The notes beneath the pieces were generated by a model. That model made no database searches, was not told the origin of the DNA, and saw nothing but the letters and a program-made list of their open reading frames with translations. A program made the translations under genes and the position numbers. From Bacteroidales bacterium (GTDB taxonomy: Bacteria > Bacteroidota > Bacteroidia > Bacteroidales > Bacteroidaceae), in contig JAATGU010000108.1 of assembly GCA_015654535.1 (NCBI GenBank), positions 1-45,267 on the forward strand: 45,267 bases of DNA, given 5' to 3'. Shown piece after piece: positions 17,073 to 27,650 of the stretch (within the stretch, counting starts at the first letter, position 1; each line of letters begins with the position of its first letter).

Positions 17073-18257
17073 ATGAATTTATCTAATGAACATTCTCTGC
17101 GTCAGGAAAAGATACGGACGCTTATGAATCAATCGAATATAGACGCCGCACTAATTACTTGTAATGTAAACCTACTCTATATTTGCGGACAAATAATCAG
17201 TGGTTATTGTTATCTTCCTGTAACAGGTGAACCTTTATATTTTGTAAAACGGCCAAACGGATTGAAAGGCGAGCAAATTGTTTATATCCGTAAACCGGAA
17301 CAAATCGTAGAATATTTGAACGAAAAGAAAATACCTTCTCCCAGCACATTGATGTTGGAAGGAGATGAATTGTCGTTTACAGAATATTCCAGATTAGCAA
17401 AAGTTTTTATTTCTGCCAAATGTATAAATGGTACCCCTATTATTAGGGCAGCCCGAAGTATTAAAACTACATTGGAAATTGAATTATTTCGTCAAGCCGG
17501 AGCTGCACACACTCACGCTTATCAGCAAATACCCTCTATTTATAAAGAAGGGATGAATGACCGTCAATTTTCGATAGAGATAGAAAGGTTGATGCGTATG
17601 GAAGGTTGTCTGGGTCTTTTTAGAGTATTTGGTCAAAGCATGGAAATATTTTTTGGAAGTGTGCTGACTGGAAGCAATGCCGAAGCTCCATCTCCTTATG
17701 ATTTCGCATTAGGAGGTAAAGGCCTCAGTCCGGCTCTACCCGGAGGACTCAACGGAACAAAATTGAAAAAAGGAAATACAGTGATGGTGGATTTAGGTGG
17801 AAACTTTAACGGCTATATGAGCGATATGTCACGTGTATACTCCGTAGGAAAAGTGAGCGAAGAAGCTTACAGAGCACATCAAGTCTGTCTGGAAATTCAA
17901 TCGGAAGTCACCACTTTAGCTAAACCCGGAGCCATTTGCGAAGACTTGTATAACAAAGCCATTGAAATAGTGAATAAAGAAGGACTCAGCGACAAATTCA
18001 TGGGTACCAGGCAACAAGCGAAATTTATAGGGCACGGTATCGGACTGGAAATTAATGAAGCTCCCGTACTTGCTCCACGTATAAAGCAAGAACTACAACC
18101 AGGAATGGTCTTTGCACTAGAACCTAAGATTGTAATACCAGGAGTTGGTCCCGTGGGCATTGAAAACTCATGGGCAGTCAATAAGGACGGGGTCGAAAAG
18201 CTTACACTTTGCCCTGAAGATATTATTGATCTGCAAGAATTTATACCAAACGCTTAA
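17073..18257 (+). CDS. M24 family metallopeptidase (Xaa-Pro aminopeptidase-like)
   Basis: A 394-residue cytoplasmic pita-bread peptidase with a creatinase-type N-terminal domain (about 10-130). All five dinuclear metal ligands are visible: Asp240 (MVDLGG), Asp251 (MSDMSR), His321 (GHGIGLE), Glu350 (ALEPK) and Glu364 (GIENSW). It probably removes N-terminal residues preceding proline. Its stop codon overlaps the end of the convergent lgt gene by 17 bases, so the two transcripts are complementary at their ends and no terminator separates them. Confidence 0.9.
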   Translation: MNLSNEHSLRQEKIRTLMNQSNIDAALITCNVNLLYICGQIISGYCYLPVTGEPLYFVKRPNGLKGEQIVYIRKPEQIVEYLNEKKIPSPSTLMLEGDELSFTEYSRLAKVFISAKCINGTPIIRAARSIKTTLEIELFRQAGAAHTHAYQQIPSIYKEGMNDRQFSIEIERLMRMEGCLGLFRVFGQSMEIFFGSVLTGSNAEAPSPYDFALGGKGLSPALPGGLNGTKLKKGNTVMVDLGGNFNGYMSDMSRVYSVGKVSEEAYRAHQVCLEIQSEVTTLAKPGAICEDLYNKAIEIVNKEGLSDKFMGTRQQAKFIGHGIGLEINEAPVLAPRIKQELQPGMVFALEPKIVIPGVGPVGIENSWAVNKDGVEKLTLCPEDIIDLQEFIPNA

Positions 18258-19062
18258 TATCAGGCTTCACAAGAGCACTGACAGCTAAATAAATTCCAAG
18301 AAGTATCAAAGGAATACTGAGCTGCTGTCCCAAATTAAATTGCATATTCACTTCAGCGGCTACTTGAGGATTTTTCAGGAATTCTAGAGCAAAACGAGAT
18401 CCGAAAAAGATAACCAAACAGACTCCGGTAATCAATCCCACTTTGCTTTGAAGTTTAAATTTCCAGTACATCACTAATGATACAATCAATGCGACGATAC
18501 AATAGAGCATTTCATAAATTTGAGTGGGATGACACGGAAGTCCGTTGAATTCTTTCACCCACTCGACGGAACGTACAAACTTAAATCCCCAAGGCATTGT
18601 TGTGGGGAAACCAAAAATTTCTGAATTCATCAAGTTTCCCAATCGAATACATGCAGAGACCACGGCAACGGCAGGAATCATGCGATCAAATAACCACCAT
18701 ACACTTTTATGAGTAACCTTTTTAGAATAATAGATCAATGCCAGTATCAGGGCAAAGACCCCTCCATGGCTGGCCAATCCACCATTCCATATAGCTAATA
18801 TTTGAATAGGATGCGCACTATAGTAGTCCCATTCATAAAAGAAACAATGTCCCAATCGAGCTCCTACCACAGAACTGACAATAGAATAAAGGAAGAGTTT
18901 ATCCACCCAAGCATCCGGGTACTTTTCATACTTAAAAAGTCGGCTCATCATTTCATAGCCAATAAGAAAACCGATTCCCCATAACAACCCGTACCATCTA
19001 ATCTCACGTCCGAAGATAGAGAATATGGCTGGATCAACATTCCATGTAACATATGCCATCAT
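18241..19062 (-). CDS. lgt: Prolipoprotein diacylglyceryl transferase
   Basis: A 273-residue inner-membrane enzyme that transfers diacylglycerol from phosphatidylglycerol to the lipobox cysteine of prolipoproteins. About seven membrane segments are evident. Signature parts are GARLGHCFFYEWDYY, the essential His99 in NGGLASHGG, and Arg140 and Glu148 in RLGNLMNSEIFG. It starts with tandem ATG codons (19060-19062 or 19057-19059). Its 3' end overlaps the M24 peptidase gene on the other strand. Confidence 0.96.
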   Translation of the reverse strand: MMAYVTWNVDPAIFSIFGREIRWYGLLWGIGFLIGYEMMSRLFKYEKYPDAWVDKLFLYSIVSSVVGARLGHCFFYEWDYYSAHPIQILAIWNGGLASHGGVFALILALIYYSKKVTHKSVWWLFDRMIPAVAVVSACIRLGNLMNSEIFGFPTTMPWGFKFVRSVEWVKEFNGLPCHPTQIYEMLYCIVALIVSLVMYWKFKLQSKVGLITGVCLVIFFGSRFALEFLKNPQVAAEVNMQFNLGQQLSIPLILLGIYLAVSALVKPDIKRLV

Positions 19063-19117
19063 ACTTTTCTTTATTTAAAATCGACCTTTCATTGGGCAGA
19101 TTCTTTTGTTATGGCGA

Positions 19118-19147
19118 CAAAAATAATCATTTTGAGCCACAAACAAA
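19118..19147 (-). promoter_or_regulatory. Candidate promoter of lgt (-33 and -7 boxes)
   Basis: Minus-strand TATTTTTG (19118-19125) fits TAnnTTTG. A TTTG (19144-19147) lies 18 bases further upstream. This is one of the few promoters in the window showing both elements. Confidence 0.55.
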
Positions 19148-19274
19148 GACTTATGAACTTAATATATTAAAAAAATGAGTATACTATGGATTATTCAAGG
19201 CAATAAAAGGCAATAAATAGGTGCATATAAACGTTTCTTTGACAACGACAGCCGTTATTAACACAACAAATGTG

Positions 19275-19282
19275 TACTTTTG
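19275..19282 (+). promoter_or_regulatory. Candidate -7 box for ruvA-sprA; decides the ruvA start
   Basis: TACTTTTG fits TAnnTTTG. An in-frame TTG upstream of ruvA (19280) lies within this box and so cannot be in the mRNA. This points to the ATG at 19310 as the true start, 27 bases downstream. Confidence 0.5.
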
Positions 19283-19309
19283 TCTCGTTTTACTAATTTA
19301 CCAACTTCA

Positions 19310-19897
19310 ATGATAGAATATATAAAAGGATCCATCGCAGAACTTAGTCCGGCTTCAGTAGTAATTGAATGTAACGGACTAGGATATTTCATTAGCATTT
19401 CATTAAACACATATTCTGCTATCCAGCACCTCAAAAGTACTAAAATCTATATTTATGAGGCAATTCGCGAAGATGCTTATGCACTTTATGGATTCGCGGA
19501 CAAACAAGAGCGGGAATTATTTTCATTGCTTATATCCGTATCAGGTATTGGAGGAAATACGGCCAGAATGATTTTGTCTGCCTTTACCCCCAATGAACTA
19601 TGCAACGTGATTAGTACAGAAAATGTCAACATGCTTAAAACGGTAAAAGGAATTGGATTAAAAACAGCACAAAGGGCTATCTTGGATTTAAAAGATAAAA
19701 TTAAAACCGCCACCTTCAGTGATAATAAAGGAGAAGGAATATCCCAAAATTCAGAGGTGCAGGAGGAAGCTGTTGCCGCTCTTACAATGCTGGGATTCAA
19801 CGCTTCGGCATCCCAAAAGGTCGTATTCTCTATTATAAAAGAGGAGCCTCTCTCAAAAGTAGAACAAGTAATTAAGTTGGCATTAAAGAGGTTATAA
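19310..19897 (+). CDS. ruvA: Holliday junction branch-migration protein RuvA
   Basis: A 195-residue DNA-binding subunit that guides RuvB during Holliday-junction branch migration. It begins [20 protein letters not shown], the usual OB-fold start. Two helix-hairpin-helix motifs follow (VSGIGGNTA and VKGIGLKTA), then a C-terminal RuvB-contact domain ([10 protein letters not shown]...). The sprA start codon lies one base after its stop, so the two are translationally linked. Many Bacteroidetes keep this gene order. Confidence 0.95.
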   Translation: MIEYIKGSIAELSPASVVIECNGLGYFISISLNTYSAIQHLKSTKIYIYEAIREDAYALYGFADKQERELFSLLISVSGIGGNTARMILSAFTPNELCNVISTENVNMLKTVKGIGLKTAQRAILDLKDKIKTATFSDNKGEGISQNSEVQEEAVAALTMLGFNASASQKVVFSIIKEEPLSKVEQVIKLALKRL

Positions 19898-19898
19898 A

Positions 19899-22800
19899 AT
19901 GAAGAGCGGAAAGTGGTTTATCTGCTTATTGCTGACCGCTCTTAGCATTCATGCTGGAGCAGTCTTCAATAACAGCTCTCTCTTTGAGGCGAGCAACTAC
20001 GTATACACTACCGCAGCATCACAAACCTCTGCTCCCGCTGATAGCATAAAGCCAAGGTATTCCGTAAAAAAAACGATCCCAGAGAATTTAAATGATCTGA
20101 AAAAATCACCAGTCGATCTTCAAACTCCAGAAAATATAAAAACTGAAGTAGAATATGATGAAAAGGCTGATTTATACCTAATTAGCACAAAAGCAGGGAG
20201 TACTCAAGTAGAAACACCCCTCTTCCTTACTCCGAAAGAATATTCTGACTGGAGTATGAAAAAATCGATCGAATCGTTCTATCGATCGAAAAATGCCGAG
20301 GTATTTAGTAAAGGGAAAGAGGAATTCAAGTTCATGGATATGAAATTCAATCTTGGACCGGCGGAAAAAATTTTTGGTCCGGGAGGAGTACAAATTAAAA
20401 CACAGGGCAACGCAGAACTTAATTTTGGTCTAAAATCAAATAATGTAGATAATCCTTCTCTCCCCGAACGAATGAGAAAAACTACCGGATTTGATTTCGA
20501 TGAAAAAATAAATATCAATGTGAATGGTAAGGTTGGCGATAAAGTCAACATGAACATGAACTACAATACGGATGCAACTTTTGACTTTGATACTAAAAAG
20601 ATAAAACTTAAATACGAGGGAAAAGAGGACGAAATTATAAAATATCTGGAGGCCGGAAATATATCCATGCCTACCAACTCTTCTCTTATTAAGGGTGCTT
20701 CTTCCTTATTTGGTATCCGGGCAGATTTACAATTTGGAAAACTCAAATTACAAACGGTTATTTCTCAACAGGAATCTGAATCAAAAACAGTAACCAGTAA
20801 GGGAGGTGCACAAACCACTTCATTTGAAATATCAGCAGATAATTATGATGAGAACCGACATTTCTTTCTTGCACACTATTTTCGAGATACTTATGATAAG
20901 AATATGAGCCAGCTTCCTAATATTACTTCAGGAGTAATAATCAATAAGGTCGAGGTATGGGTTACCAATAAAAAAGGGAATTATGATAATCCAAGAAATG
21001 TGGTAGCGCTTACTGATATGGGTGAAAATGAACATATTAGCAACAACTTCTGGTCAAAAAGCGGAATAGATAAGGTCCCTGCAAATAGCGCCAACAATGT
21101 ATATACGAGAATGGTCAATGAATATTCCAATGCTCGGAATATCAATATGGTTAATGAAACGTTAGGAGCAATTCCTCAGCTCGAAGGTGGAATGGATTAT
21201 GAAAAAATAGAAAGTGCCCGACTATTAACAAGTTCTGAATATACAATAAATAGCTCTTTAGGATATATCTCATTAAAATCAGCTTTACAGCCAGATGAAG
21301 TACTAGCTATTGCTTTTGAATATACTATCAAGGGGAAACGTTATCAAGTTGGAGAATTTGCTTCTGATGTTAAAGAAACAGAATCCGCACTTTACCTAAA
21401 ATTACTAAAAAACACCTCCAATTCTCCTGCTTCTGGATGCTGGGATTTAATGATGAAAAACGTATATTCGCTGAATGCTTATCAATTGCAAAGTGATAAA
21501 TTTCGATTAGATATTAAATATCAAAGCGACACCACAGGGGTTTACCTAAATTATATTCCTGAAGGAAAAATTAATAAAAAGCCCTTACTAAAAGTGATGA
21601 ATCTGGATCGTCTGGATGCCAAGAATCAATCAAACCCAAATGGATTCTTTGACTTTGTTGAGGGATATACAGTTACGGCACAAAACGGACGTATCTTTTT
21701 CCCTGTTGTAGAACCTTTCGGCAAGCATTTGCAAGAAGCAATAGGAGATAATGCGATTGCTAATAAATATGTTTATCAAGAACTTTATGACTCTACCAAA
21801 ACAGTAGCTAAGCAAATTGCAGAAAAAGATAAATTTAAACTAACCGGTGAATACAAAGCCTCTTCAGGATCAGAAATTCGTCTGGATGCCACAAATGTTC
21901 CGGCTGGATCTGTTAAAGTGACAGCTGGAGGAGTTACACTTGTTGAAAATGTAGACTACACCGTTGATTATTCAATGGGAGTTGTAACCATTATTAATCA
22001 AAGCATTATTGATGCTGGGACATCCATCAGCGTAAATCTGGAAAGTAACAGCAGTTACAATTTGCAGCGCAAAACGATGTTGGGAATGAATTTTACTTAT
22101 GATTTCACCAAAGATTTTCAGATAGGTGGCACCATGATGCATTTATCAGAAAAACCGATGACTACAAAAGTAGCCATGGGAGACGAGCCAATCAGTAATA
22201 CGATATGGGGAGTTAATACTTCCTGGAAGAAAGAGAGTCAATGGCTTACAAATATGGTCGATAAACTACCTTTTGTGCGGGCAACCCAACCCTCACATAT
22301 TAATCTTACAGCTGAATTTGCTCAATTAGTTCCCGGACATGCAAAAGGAATGCAAGACAATGCTTCCTATATTGACGATTTCGAATCGACTAAAACAGAC
22401 ATTGATTTAAGACAACCTTCCTACTGGATGTTGGCCAGTACTCCTTATGATGCAGGTTTTCCAGAAGCATCAAAATCTAACAATATCACCTACGGTATGA
22501 ATAGAGCATTATTGGCCTGGTACAATATTGACGGCATTTTCACCCGAAGAAATTCTTCATTGACTCCATCTCATATAAAAAGTGATCTTGATCAGTTATC
22601 TAACCATTATGTGCGAGAGGTATATGAACAAGAGATCTTTCCTAATAAAGAAACCGCTTATATGGAATCATCTACTCTTTCTATACTCAACTTAGCCTAT
22701 TATCCTAGTGAACGAGGCCCTTATAATCTTGACCCTAATTTAACTGCTAAAGGATATCTCAGTAATCCGGAAAAACGTTGGGGAGGAATTATGAGAAAAC

Positions 22801-25800
22801 TAGATACCAGCGATTTTGAGGCTTCCAATATCGAATATATAGAGTTCTGGATGCTCGACCCGTTTATTTATGAAAGTACTACAGGAAACCCTCGCGGCGG
22901 TGATTTTTATATCAATCTCGGAGAGGTATCTGAAGATATATTAAAGGATGGAAAAAAATTCTTTGAAAATGGTCTGCCTGTTGATGGTGATTCAACAAAA
23001 GTAGAGGAAACGGTGTGGGGACGAGTTCCTAAGGAACGTAGTATTGTATATGCTTTTGACAATGCTTCCGGAGCAAGAAAAAAACAAGATTTGGGATTAA
23101 ACGGACTCTCTTCCGAGGACGAAAAGCAATTTCCTACTTACCTTACTTACTTAGAAAAAATAAAATCAATTTTGGATCCCGCTGTCTACGAACAATTCGA
23201 AAAAAGTCCTGCAGGAGATCTTTATCATTATTATCGTGGATCAGATTATGATCAACAAGAGAAAAGCATACTCGACCGTTATAAATATTATAATAATACA
23301 GAAGGAAACTCAACTGCATCTGAAGATTCTCCTGAAAAATACGATGTATCTGCTAAAACAAGTCCTGACGTGGAAGATATAAACCAAGATAACACACTAA
23401 ACGAATACGAAAGATATTTTCAATATAAAATCAGTCTTACCCCTGAGTCAATGAAGGTAGGAAGTAATCATATCAATAATATACGAACAGCTAGTGTAAA
23501 ATTACGTAATGGCAAAACCGAAGAAGTAAATTGGTATCAGTTTAAAATACCTGTAAAAGATTATAATAAGGCTGTAGGATCAATCAGTGATTTCAAATCC
23601 ATCCGGTTTATGCGGATGTATCTTACTAATTTTGTTGACCCCGTTGTGCTAAGATTTGCTTCTCTGGATTTAGTAAGAGGAGAATGGAGAACCTATGATC
23701 AAGCACTATATAATTCTCAACAACCTGCTCCCACAATAAGTGGTAGTCTTGATGTCTCGGCTGTGAATATAGAAGAAAACGGGGATAAGACTCCTGTAAA
23801 TTATGTACTCCCTCCCGGAATTACCAGGGTTATTGATCCGGGACAACCTCAACTTAGACAAGAAAACGAACAAGCCATGAGCTTAAAAATAGAGAGTTTG
23901 GCTCCTGGTGATGCACGGGCAGTCTATAAAAACACAGGTTTGGATTTGCGACAATATAAACGGCTACAGATGTTTATACATGGCGAAAAATTGCTGGATG
24001 ATGTTACTGAAATGGAAGATAACCAAATGTCCGTTTTCATCCGGTTAGGTTCTGACTATAAAAACAATTATTATGAGTATGAAATCCCTTTAAAACTTAC
24101 TCCTCAAGGACAATATGACGGAAATACCTTAAGTGCCCGTCAGGCGGTATGGCCGGAAGATAACATGCTCAATATTGCTTTTACAGCTTTAACCGATTTG
24201 AAAAAACAACGCAATGCTGCCAAAAACGAAGCTGGTTCAAACGTAAGTTATACCAGCCTGTATTATACATATGATACTGACCATCCTGCTAATAAAATTA
24301 GCGTCATAGGAAACCCCAGTCTTGCTGAAGTGAAAACAATAATGATTGGAGTTCGCAATAATTCCCGCTCTCTGAAATCAGCGGAGATTTGGGTGAATGA
24401 GCTTCGATTAACCGAATTCAATGAATCCGGAGGATGGGCTGCACAAGGAAATATGAATGTACAATTATCCGATTTGGGAAACATAAACCTGGGAGGACAT
24501 GTAGAGACTGCTGGCTTCGGAGGACTAGAACAAAGTATGAGTGAAAGAAGATTGGATGATTATTACCAATATAATTTCACTACTAGTTTTGAATTGGGCA
24601 AGTTTTTTCCGGCTAAAGCAAAAGTTTCAGCCCCAATCTATTTTTCATATTCCCGAGAATTAACGTCGCCCAAATATGACCCTACAGATCAAGATATTCT
24701 TTTAAAAGATGCACTAGAAACCTATTCCACTAAAGCTGAAAAAGATTCCATTCGAAACATTGCTCAAGAGTTGGTCACTTATAAGAACTTTAGCTTAAGC
24801 AATGTGCGAATTAATATTGCAAGTAAAAGGCCAATGCCTTATGACCCGGCAAATTTCAGTTTCGGTTATTCCTATACAAAGAAATATGATCAAGGAAATA
24901 CCATCGCTTGGGAATCAGATGAGAACTGGAAAGGAAACTTCGGATATAATTATTCACCGATCATCAAAGCATGGGAACCATTTAAGAATTTAAAAAGTAA
25001 ATCTTCTTGGCTAAAGTTCATAAAAGCATTTAACCTAAACTTGTTACCACAAAATATTACTTTCAATTCAGATATCTCACGGCATTATTATGAATTACAG
25101 GAAAGAGACTTAGATAACCCATATGGGAACTCAGATATCCAACTTTCTGTAGCGAAAGAATTTTTATGGAACCGGGATTTCTCAATCCGTTGGGATTTAA
25201 CAAAAAACTTACGGCTCAATTTGACCTCAGAGACAAAAGCAGAAATTGAAGAACCTAGCGGAGTTGTCAACAAGAACCTTTATCCAGACGAATACACTGC
25301 ATGGAAAGATTCTGTAAAAACAAGTCTATTGCACTTTGGTCGTCCGCTAGATTACCAGCAAACATTTAACGCTAGTTACAAATTACCATTCGATTTAATA
25401 CCGGCACTCAACTGGGTAAATACGGATCTTAAATTCTCCTCCGCTTATTCTTGGGATCGCGGAGTTGATCTAAGTGACGGAAGTGCCATTGGAAATACGA
25501 TCGCTAATCAACGTTCTATTGATGTAAATGGCAAATTTAATTTTGAGACTTTATATAACAAAGTTCCTTTTTTAAAAGAAACAAACCGATTATTTGCAAT
25601 GAACACTAGAAATACCCCATCATCAAGTAGCATGAGGGTTACTAAAACTAAAAAATTCGAGAAAGAAATTCAATTAAAAAAGGATACTACTATAACAATT
25701 TCTCATGGATTGAAAACAAAAAGAATAAAAGTAACTGCCCTTACACCGGAAGGGAAAAGATACAGTGTAAAATACCAGATAATAAATACCAATAGTATCC

Positions 25801-27290
25801 TTATAAATAACAGAGATTCCATAAAAATAAAACTGACCATTCTCCCGGGACCTAAACCAGAAGATCAGAATTGGTATAAAATAGCACAACATGCAGCACG
25901 GTTTGCTATGATGACCCGAAACTTTAGTGTTACTTACCGTAACACTTATGCGATGACTCTTCCCGGATTTTTACCTGAAGTAGGTGATATTTTCGGACAA
26001 AAACGAAGCAATGGAATGTTTGTACCCGGACTTGATTTTGCATTTGGAATGGCTGGTGACAGTTATATTCAGAAAGCGGCCAAAAATAACTGGTTACTAA
26101 ATAATGATTCTGTTGTAGATGCCGCAACAACAAATGCAATGGAAGACTTACAGATACGTATGACCCTTGAACCAATAAAAGATTTTAAAATAGATTTAAC
26201 AGCCTATCGAACTATAAATAAATCAAAAAGCATACAATTCATGTTTGACGGCATGCCTACCACTCAAAGCGGAAGCTTTAACATGAGTATCATTACTATT
26301 GGTAGTGCATTTGAAAAAGGTAATGCAGAAAATGCATATCAATCAAAGAGTTTTGATAAGTTCCTTAGCAATCTTGATATTATTCAAAAAAGAGTGGAAG
26401 CACAATATACAGGTGCTGTTTATCCGGATGGAACAGATTTGGCGGGAAAACCATTTGATCCCGCGAATGGTACTCTGAGCAAAAATTCTCCGGATGTGAT
26501 GATACCAGCATTTCTTGCTGCCTACACTGGAAAAAGTGCAGATAACGTTTCGCTGAATCTTTTCCCCAATTTATTGTCCATGATGCCTAATTGGCGGATT
26601 ACTTATGGAGGATTGGGCAGACTAGATCTATTTAAAAAATATTTTAAAAGTTTTAATCTGAATCATTCTTATAAAAGTACTTACTCCATCGGTTCATATA
26701 ATACCTATCAAAGTTTTATGAGCTATATGGGGAATCTGGGTTTTGTGGAAGATACACAAACAGGTCTGCCTGTTCCTTCGTCTATTTTTGATATTGGTGC
26801 AGTCTCTATTAATGAACAATTCTCTCCACTTTTCGGAGTAGACATGACTTTTAAAAACAGTATTACAACAAAGCTAGAATATAAAACCACTCGTATTCTC
26901 ACTTTAAGCATGACTGCCAATCAAATAGTAGAAAGCATGTCTAAAGATTTAGTCGTCGGGATGGGATATAAAATTACAGATGTAAAGTTTTTAGGGGGCG
27001 GAGGAGGAAAATCCAAAAATAAAGTCAGCAATGACCTAAATATCCGAACCGATATTTCTTTTCGCAATCAATCCGCTTTGAGCAGGGATATACAACAAGC
27101 TACCACACAAGCTACCAGTGGAAACAAAGCAACAAAGATTTCTTGCTCTGCTGATTATACATATTCTAAATTACTCACTATTCGATTGTATTATGATCGT
27201 CAGAAAAATACTCCGTTGATGTCCTCTGCTTCATATCCGGTTACTAGTTCTGACTTTGGAGTAAGCTTAAAATTCTCGTTAACAAGATAA
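19899..27290 (+). CDS. sprA: SprA/Sov-type outer-membrane type IX secretion translocon
   Basis: A 2463-residue protein with an N-terminal signal peptide (1-21). SprA (Sov in Porphyromonas) forms the very large outer-membrane beta-barrel of the type IX secretion system. Landmarks include a proline-rich segment after the signal, repeated SprA_N-type units (e.g. FGIRADLQFGKLKLQTVISQ), the YIDDFESTKTDIDLR region, and amphipathic strands continuing to the C-terminal FGVSLKFSLTR. The size fits the family. No other gld/spr/por gene is in the window. The ruvA-sprA linkage is conserved, so its presence alone does not show that a working type IX system exists. Confidence 0.9.
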   Translation: MKSGKWFICLLLTALSIHAGAVFNNSSLFEASNYVYTTAASQTSAPADSIKPRYSVKKTIPENLNDLKKSPVDLQTPENIKTEVEYDEKADLYLISTKAGSTQVETPLFLTPKEYSDWSMKKSIESFYRSKNAEVFSKGKEEFKFMDMKFNLGPAEKIFGPGGVQIKTQGNAELNFGLKSNNVDNPSLPERMRKTTGFDFDEKININVNGKVGDKVNMNMNYNTDATFDFDTKKIKLKYEGKEDEIIKYLEAGNISMPTNSSLIKGASSLFGIRADLQFGKLKLQTVISQQESESKTVTSKGGAQTTSFEISADNYDENRHFFLAHYFRDTYDKNMSQLPNITSGVIINKVEVWVTNKKGNYDNPRNVVALTDMGENEHISNNFWSKSGIDKVPANSANNVYTRMVNEYSNARNINMVNETLGAIPQLEGGMDYEKIESARLLTSSEYTINSSLGYISLKSALQPDEVLAIAFEYTIKGKRYQVGEFASDVKETESALYLKLLKNTSNSPASGCWDLMMKNVYSLNAYQLQSDKFRLDIKYQSDTTGVYLNYIPEGKINKKPLLKVMNLDRLDAKNQSNPNGFFDFVEGYTVTAQNGRIFFPVVEPFGKHLQEAIGDNAIANKYVYQELYDSTKTVAKQIAEKDKFKLTGEYKASSGSEIRLDATNVPAGSVKVTAGGVTLVENVDYTVDYSMGVVTIINQSIIDAGTSISVNLESNSSYNLQRKTMLGMNFTYDFTKDFQIGGTMMHLSEKPMTTKVAMGDEPISNTIWGVNTSWKKESQWLTNMVDKLPFVRATQPSHINLTAEFAQLVPGHAKGMQDNASYIDDFESTKTDIDLRQPSYWMLASTPYDAGFPEASKSNNITYGMNRALLAWYNIDGIFTRRNSSLTPSHIKSDLDQLSNHYVREVYEQEIFPNKETAYMESSTLSILNLAYYPSERGPYNLDPNLTAKGYLSNPEKRWGGIMRKLDTSDFEASNIEYIEFWMLDPFIYESTTGNPRGGDFYINLGEVSEDILKDGKKFFENGLPVDGDSTKVEETVWGRVPKERSIVYAFDNASGARKKQDLGLNGLSSEDEKQFPTYLTYLEKIKSILDPAVYEQFEKSPAGDLYHYYRGSDYDQQEKSILDRYKYYNNTEGNSTASEDSPEKYDVSAKTSPDVEDINQDNTLNEYERYFQYKISLTPESMKVGSNHINNIRTASVKLRNGKTEEVNWYQFKIPVKDYNKAVGSISDFKSIRFMRMYLTNFVDPVVLRFASLDLVRGEWRTYDQALYNSQQPAPTISGSLDVSAVNIEENGDKTPVNYVLPPGITRVIDPGQPQLRQENEQAMSLKIESLAPGDARAVYKNTGLDLRQYKRLQMFIHGEKLLDDVTEMEDNQMSVFIRLGSDYKNNYYEYEIPLKLTPQGQYDGNTLSARQAVWPEDNMLNIAFTALTDLKKQRNAAKNEAGSNVSYTSLYYTYDTDHPANKISVIGNPSLAEVKTIMIGVRNNSRSLKSAEIWVNELRLTEFNESGGWAAQGNMNVQLSDLGNINLGGHVETAGFGGLEQSMSERRLDDYYQYNFTTSFELGKFFPAKAKVSAPIYFSYSRELTSPKYDPTDQDILLKDALETYSTKAEKDSIRNIAQELVTYKNFSLSNVRINIASKRPMPYDPANFSFGYSYTKKYDQGNTIAWESDENWKGNFGYNYSPIIKAWEPFKNLKSKSSWLKFIKAFNLNLLPQNITFNSDISRHYYELQERDLDNPYGNSDIQLSVAKEFLWNRDFSIRWDLTKNLRLNLTSETKAEIEEPSGVVNKNLYPDEYTAWKDSVKTSLLHFGRPLDYQQTFNASYKLPFDLIPALNWVNTDLKFSSAYSWDRGVDLSDGSAIGNTIANQRSIDVNGKFNFETLYNKVPFLKETNRLFAMNTRNTPSSSSMRVTKTKKFEKEIQLKKDTTITISHGLKTKRIKVTALTPEGKRYSVKYQIINTNSILINNRDSIKIKLTILPGPKPEDQNWYKIAQHAARFAMMTRNFSVTYRNTYAMTLPGFLPEVGDIFGQKRSNGMFVPGLDFAFGMAGDSYIQKAAKNNWLLNNDSVVDAATTNAMEDLQIRMTLEPIKDFKIDLTAYRTINKSKSIQFMFDGMPTTQSGSFNMSIITIGSAFEKGNAENAYQSKSFDKFLSNLDIIQKRVEAQYTGAVYPDGTDLAGKPFDPANGTLSKNSPDVMIPAFLAAYTGKSADNVSLNLFPNLLSMMPNWRITYGGLGRLDLFKKYFKSFNLNHSYKSTYSIGSYNTYQSFMSYMGNLGFVEDTQTGLPVPSSIFDIGAVSINEQFSPLFGVDMTFKNSITTKLEYKTTRILTLSMTANQIVESMSKDLVVGMGYKITDVKFLGGGGGKSKNKVSNDLNIRTDISFRNQSALSRDIQQATTQATSGNKATKISCSADYTYSKLLTIRLYYDRQKNTPLMSSASYPVTSSDFGVSLKFSLTR

Positions 27291-27548
27291 AAGAGATCAT
27301 TTGATGACAACGGGAAACCAGATATCAAAAGATTATTCCAATAGAACAAAAAAAATGCGACTCTGTCTATCACCTCTCACTATTATTAATTAACTTATTG
27401 ATTTACAGAACTTATATTTATAAAATGCATATTCATTCATCACTTATCCGTCACTTATGCATCACAAAAAAGGCCTTTTTGGGTTCATCTGTCACTAAAC
27501 GGCTACTATTCAAAGAATAGCCTTTAGACTATAAAGTATGCAAAGATC

Positions 27549-27571
27549 GTCGGCACATAGCCGACTCTTTT
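27549..27571 (+). terminator. Intrinsic terminator inside the inverted-repeat element
   Basis: GTCGGC (27549-27554) and GCCGAC (27560-27565) pair around ACATA and are followed by TCTTTTT. It is in the right orientation to stop sprA transcription, 258 bases past its stop codon. Confidence 0.7.
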
Positions 27572-27650
27572 TGTACAAAATATTGTTTTCTTTTGTACAG
27601 AAGATATTTTAATTCTGTACAGAACAATATATTCTTTTGTACAGAATCCG
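27571..27650. repeat. TGTACA array C: four boxes at exact 22-bp spacing
   Basis: TGTACA lies at 27572, 27594, 27616 and 27638, every interval being 22 bp. Box 3 sits in the perfect palindrome TTCTGTACAGAA. Boxes 1-2 can form a 9-bp stem, and boxes 3-4 a 13-bp stem with one non-Watson-Crick pair. As at array A, the first box follows a hairpin and the run CTCTTTTTGTACA. Confidence 0.7.

Noticed and set aside
19280..19309. A ten-residue longer RuvA start (TTG at 19280).
   Set aside because: The TTG lies inside the -7 box TACTTTTG, and RuvA proteins begin at the MIEYIKG position.
19899..27290. SprA as proof of gliding motility or an active type IX system.
   Set aside because: Only this component is visible, and the one sorting tail seen in the window is truncated. 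The presence of the rest must be checked elsewhere in the genome.
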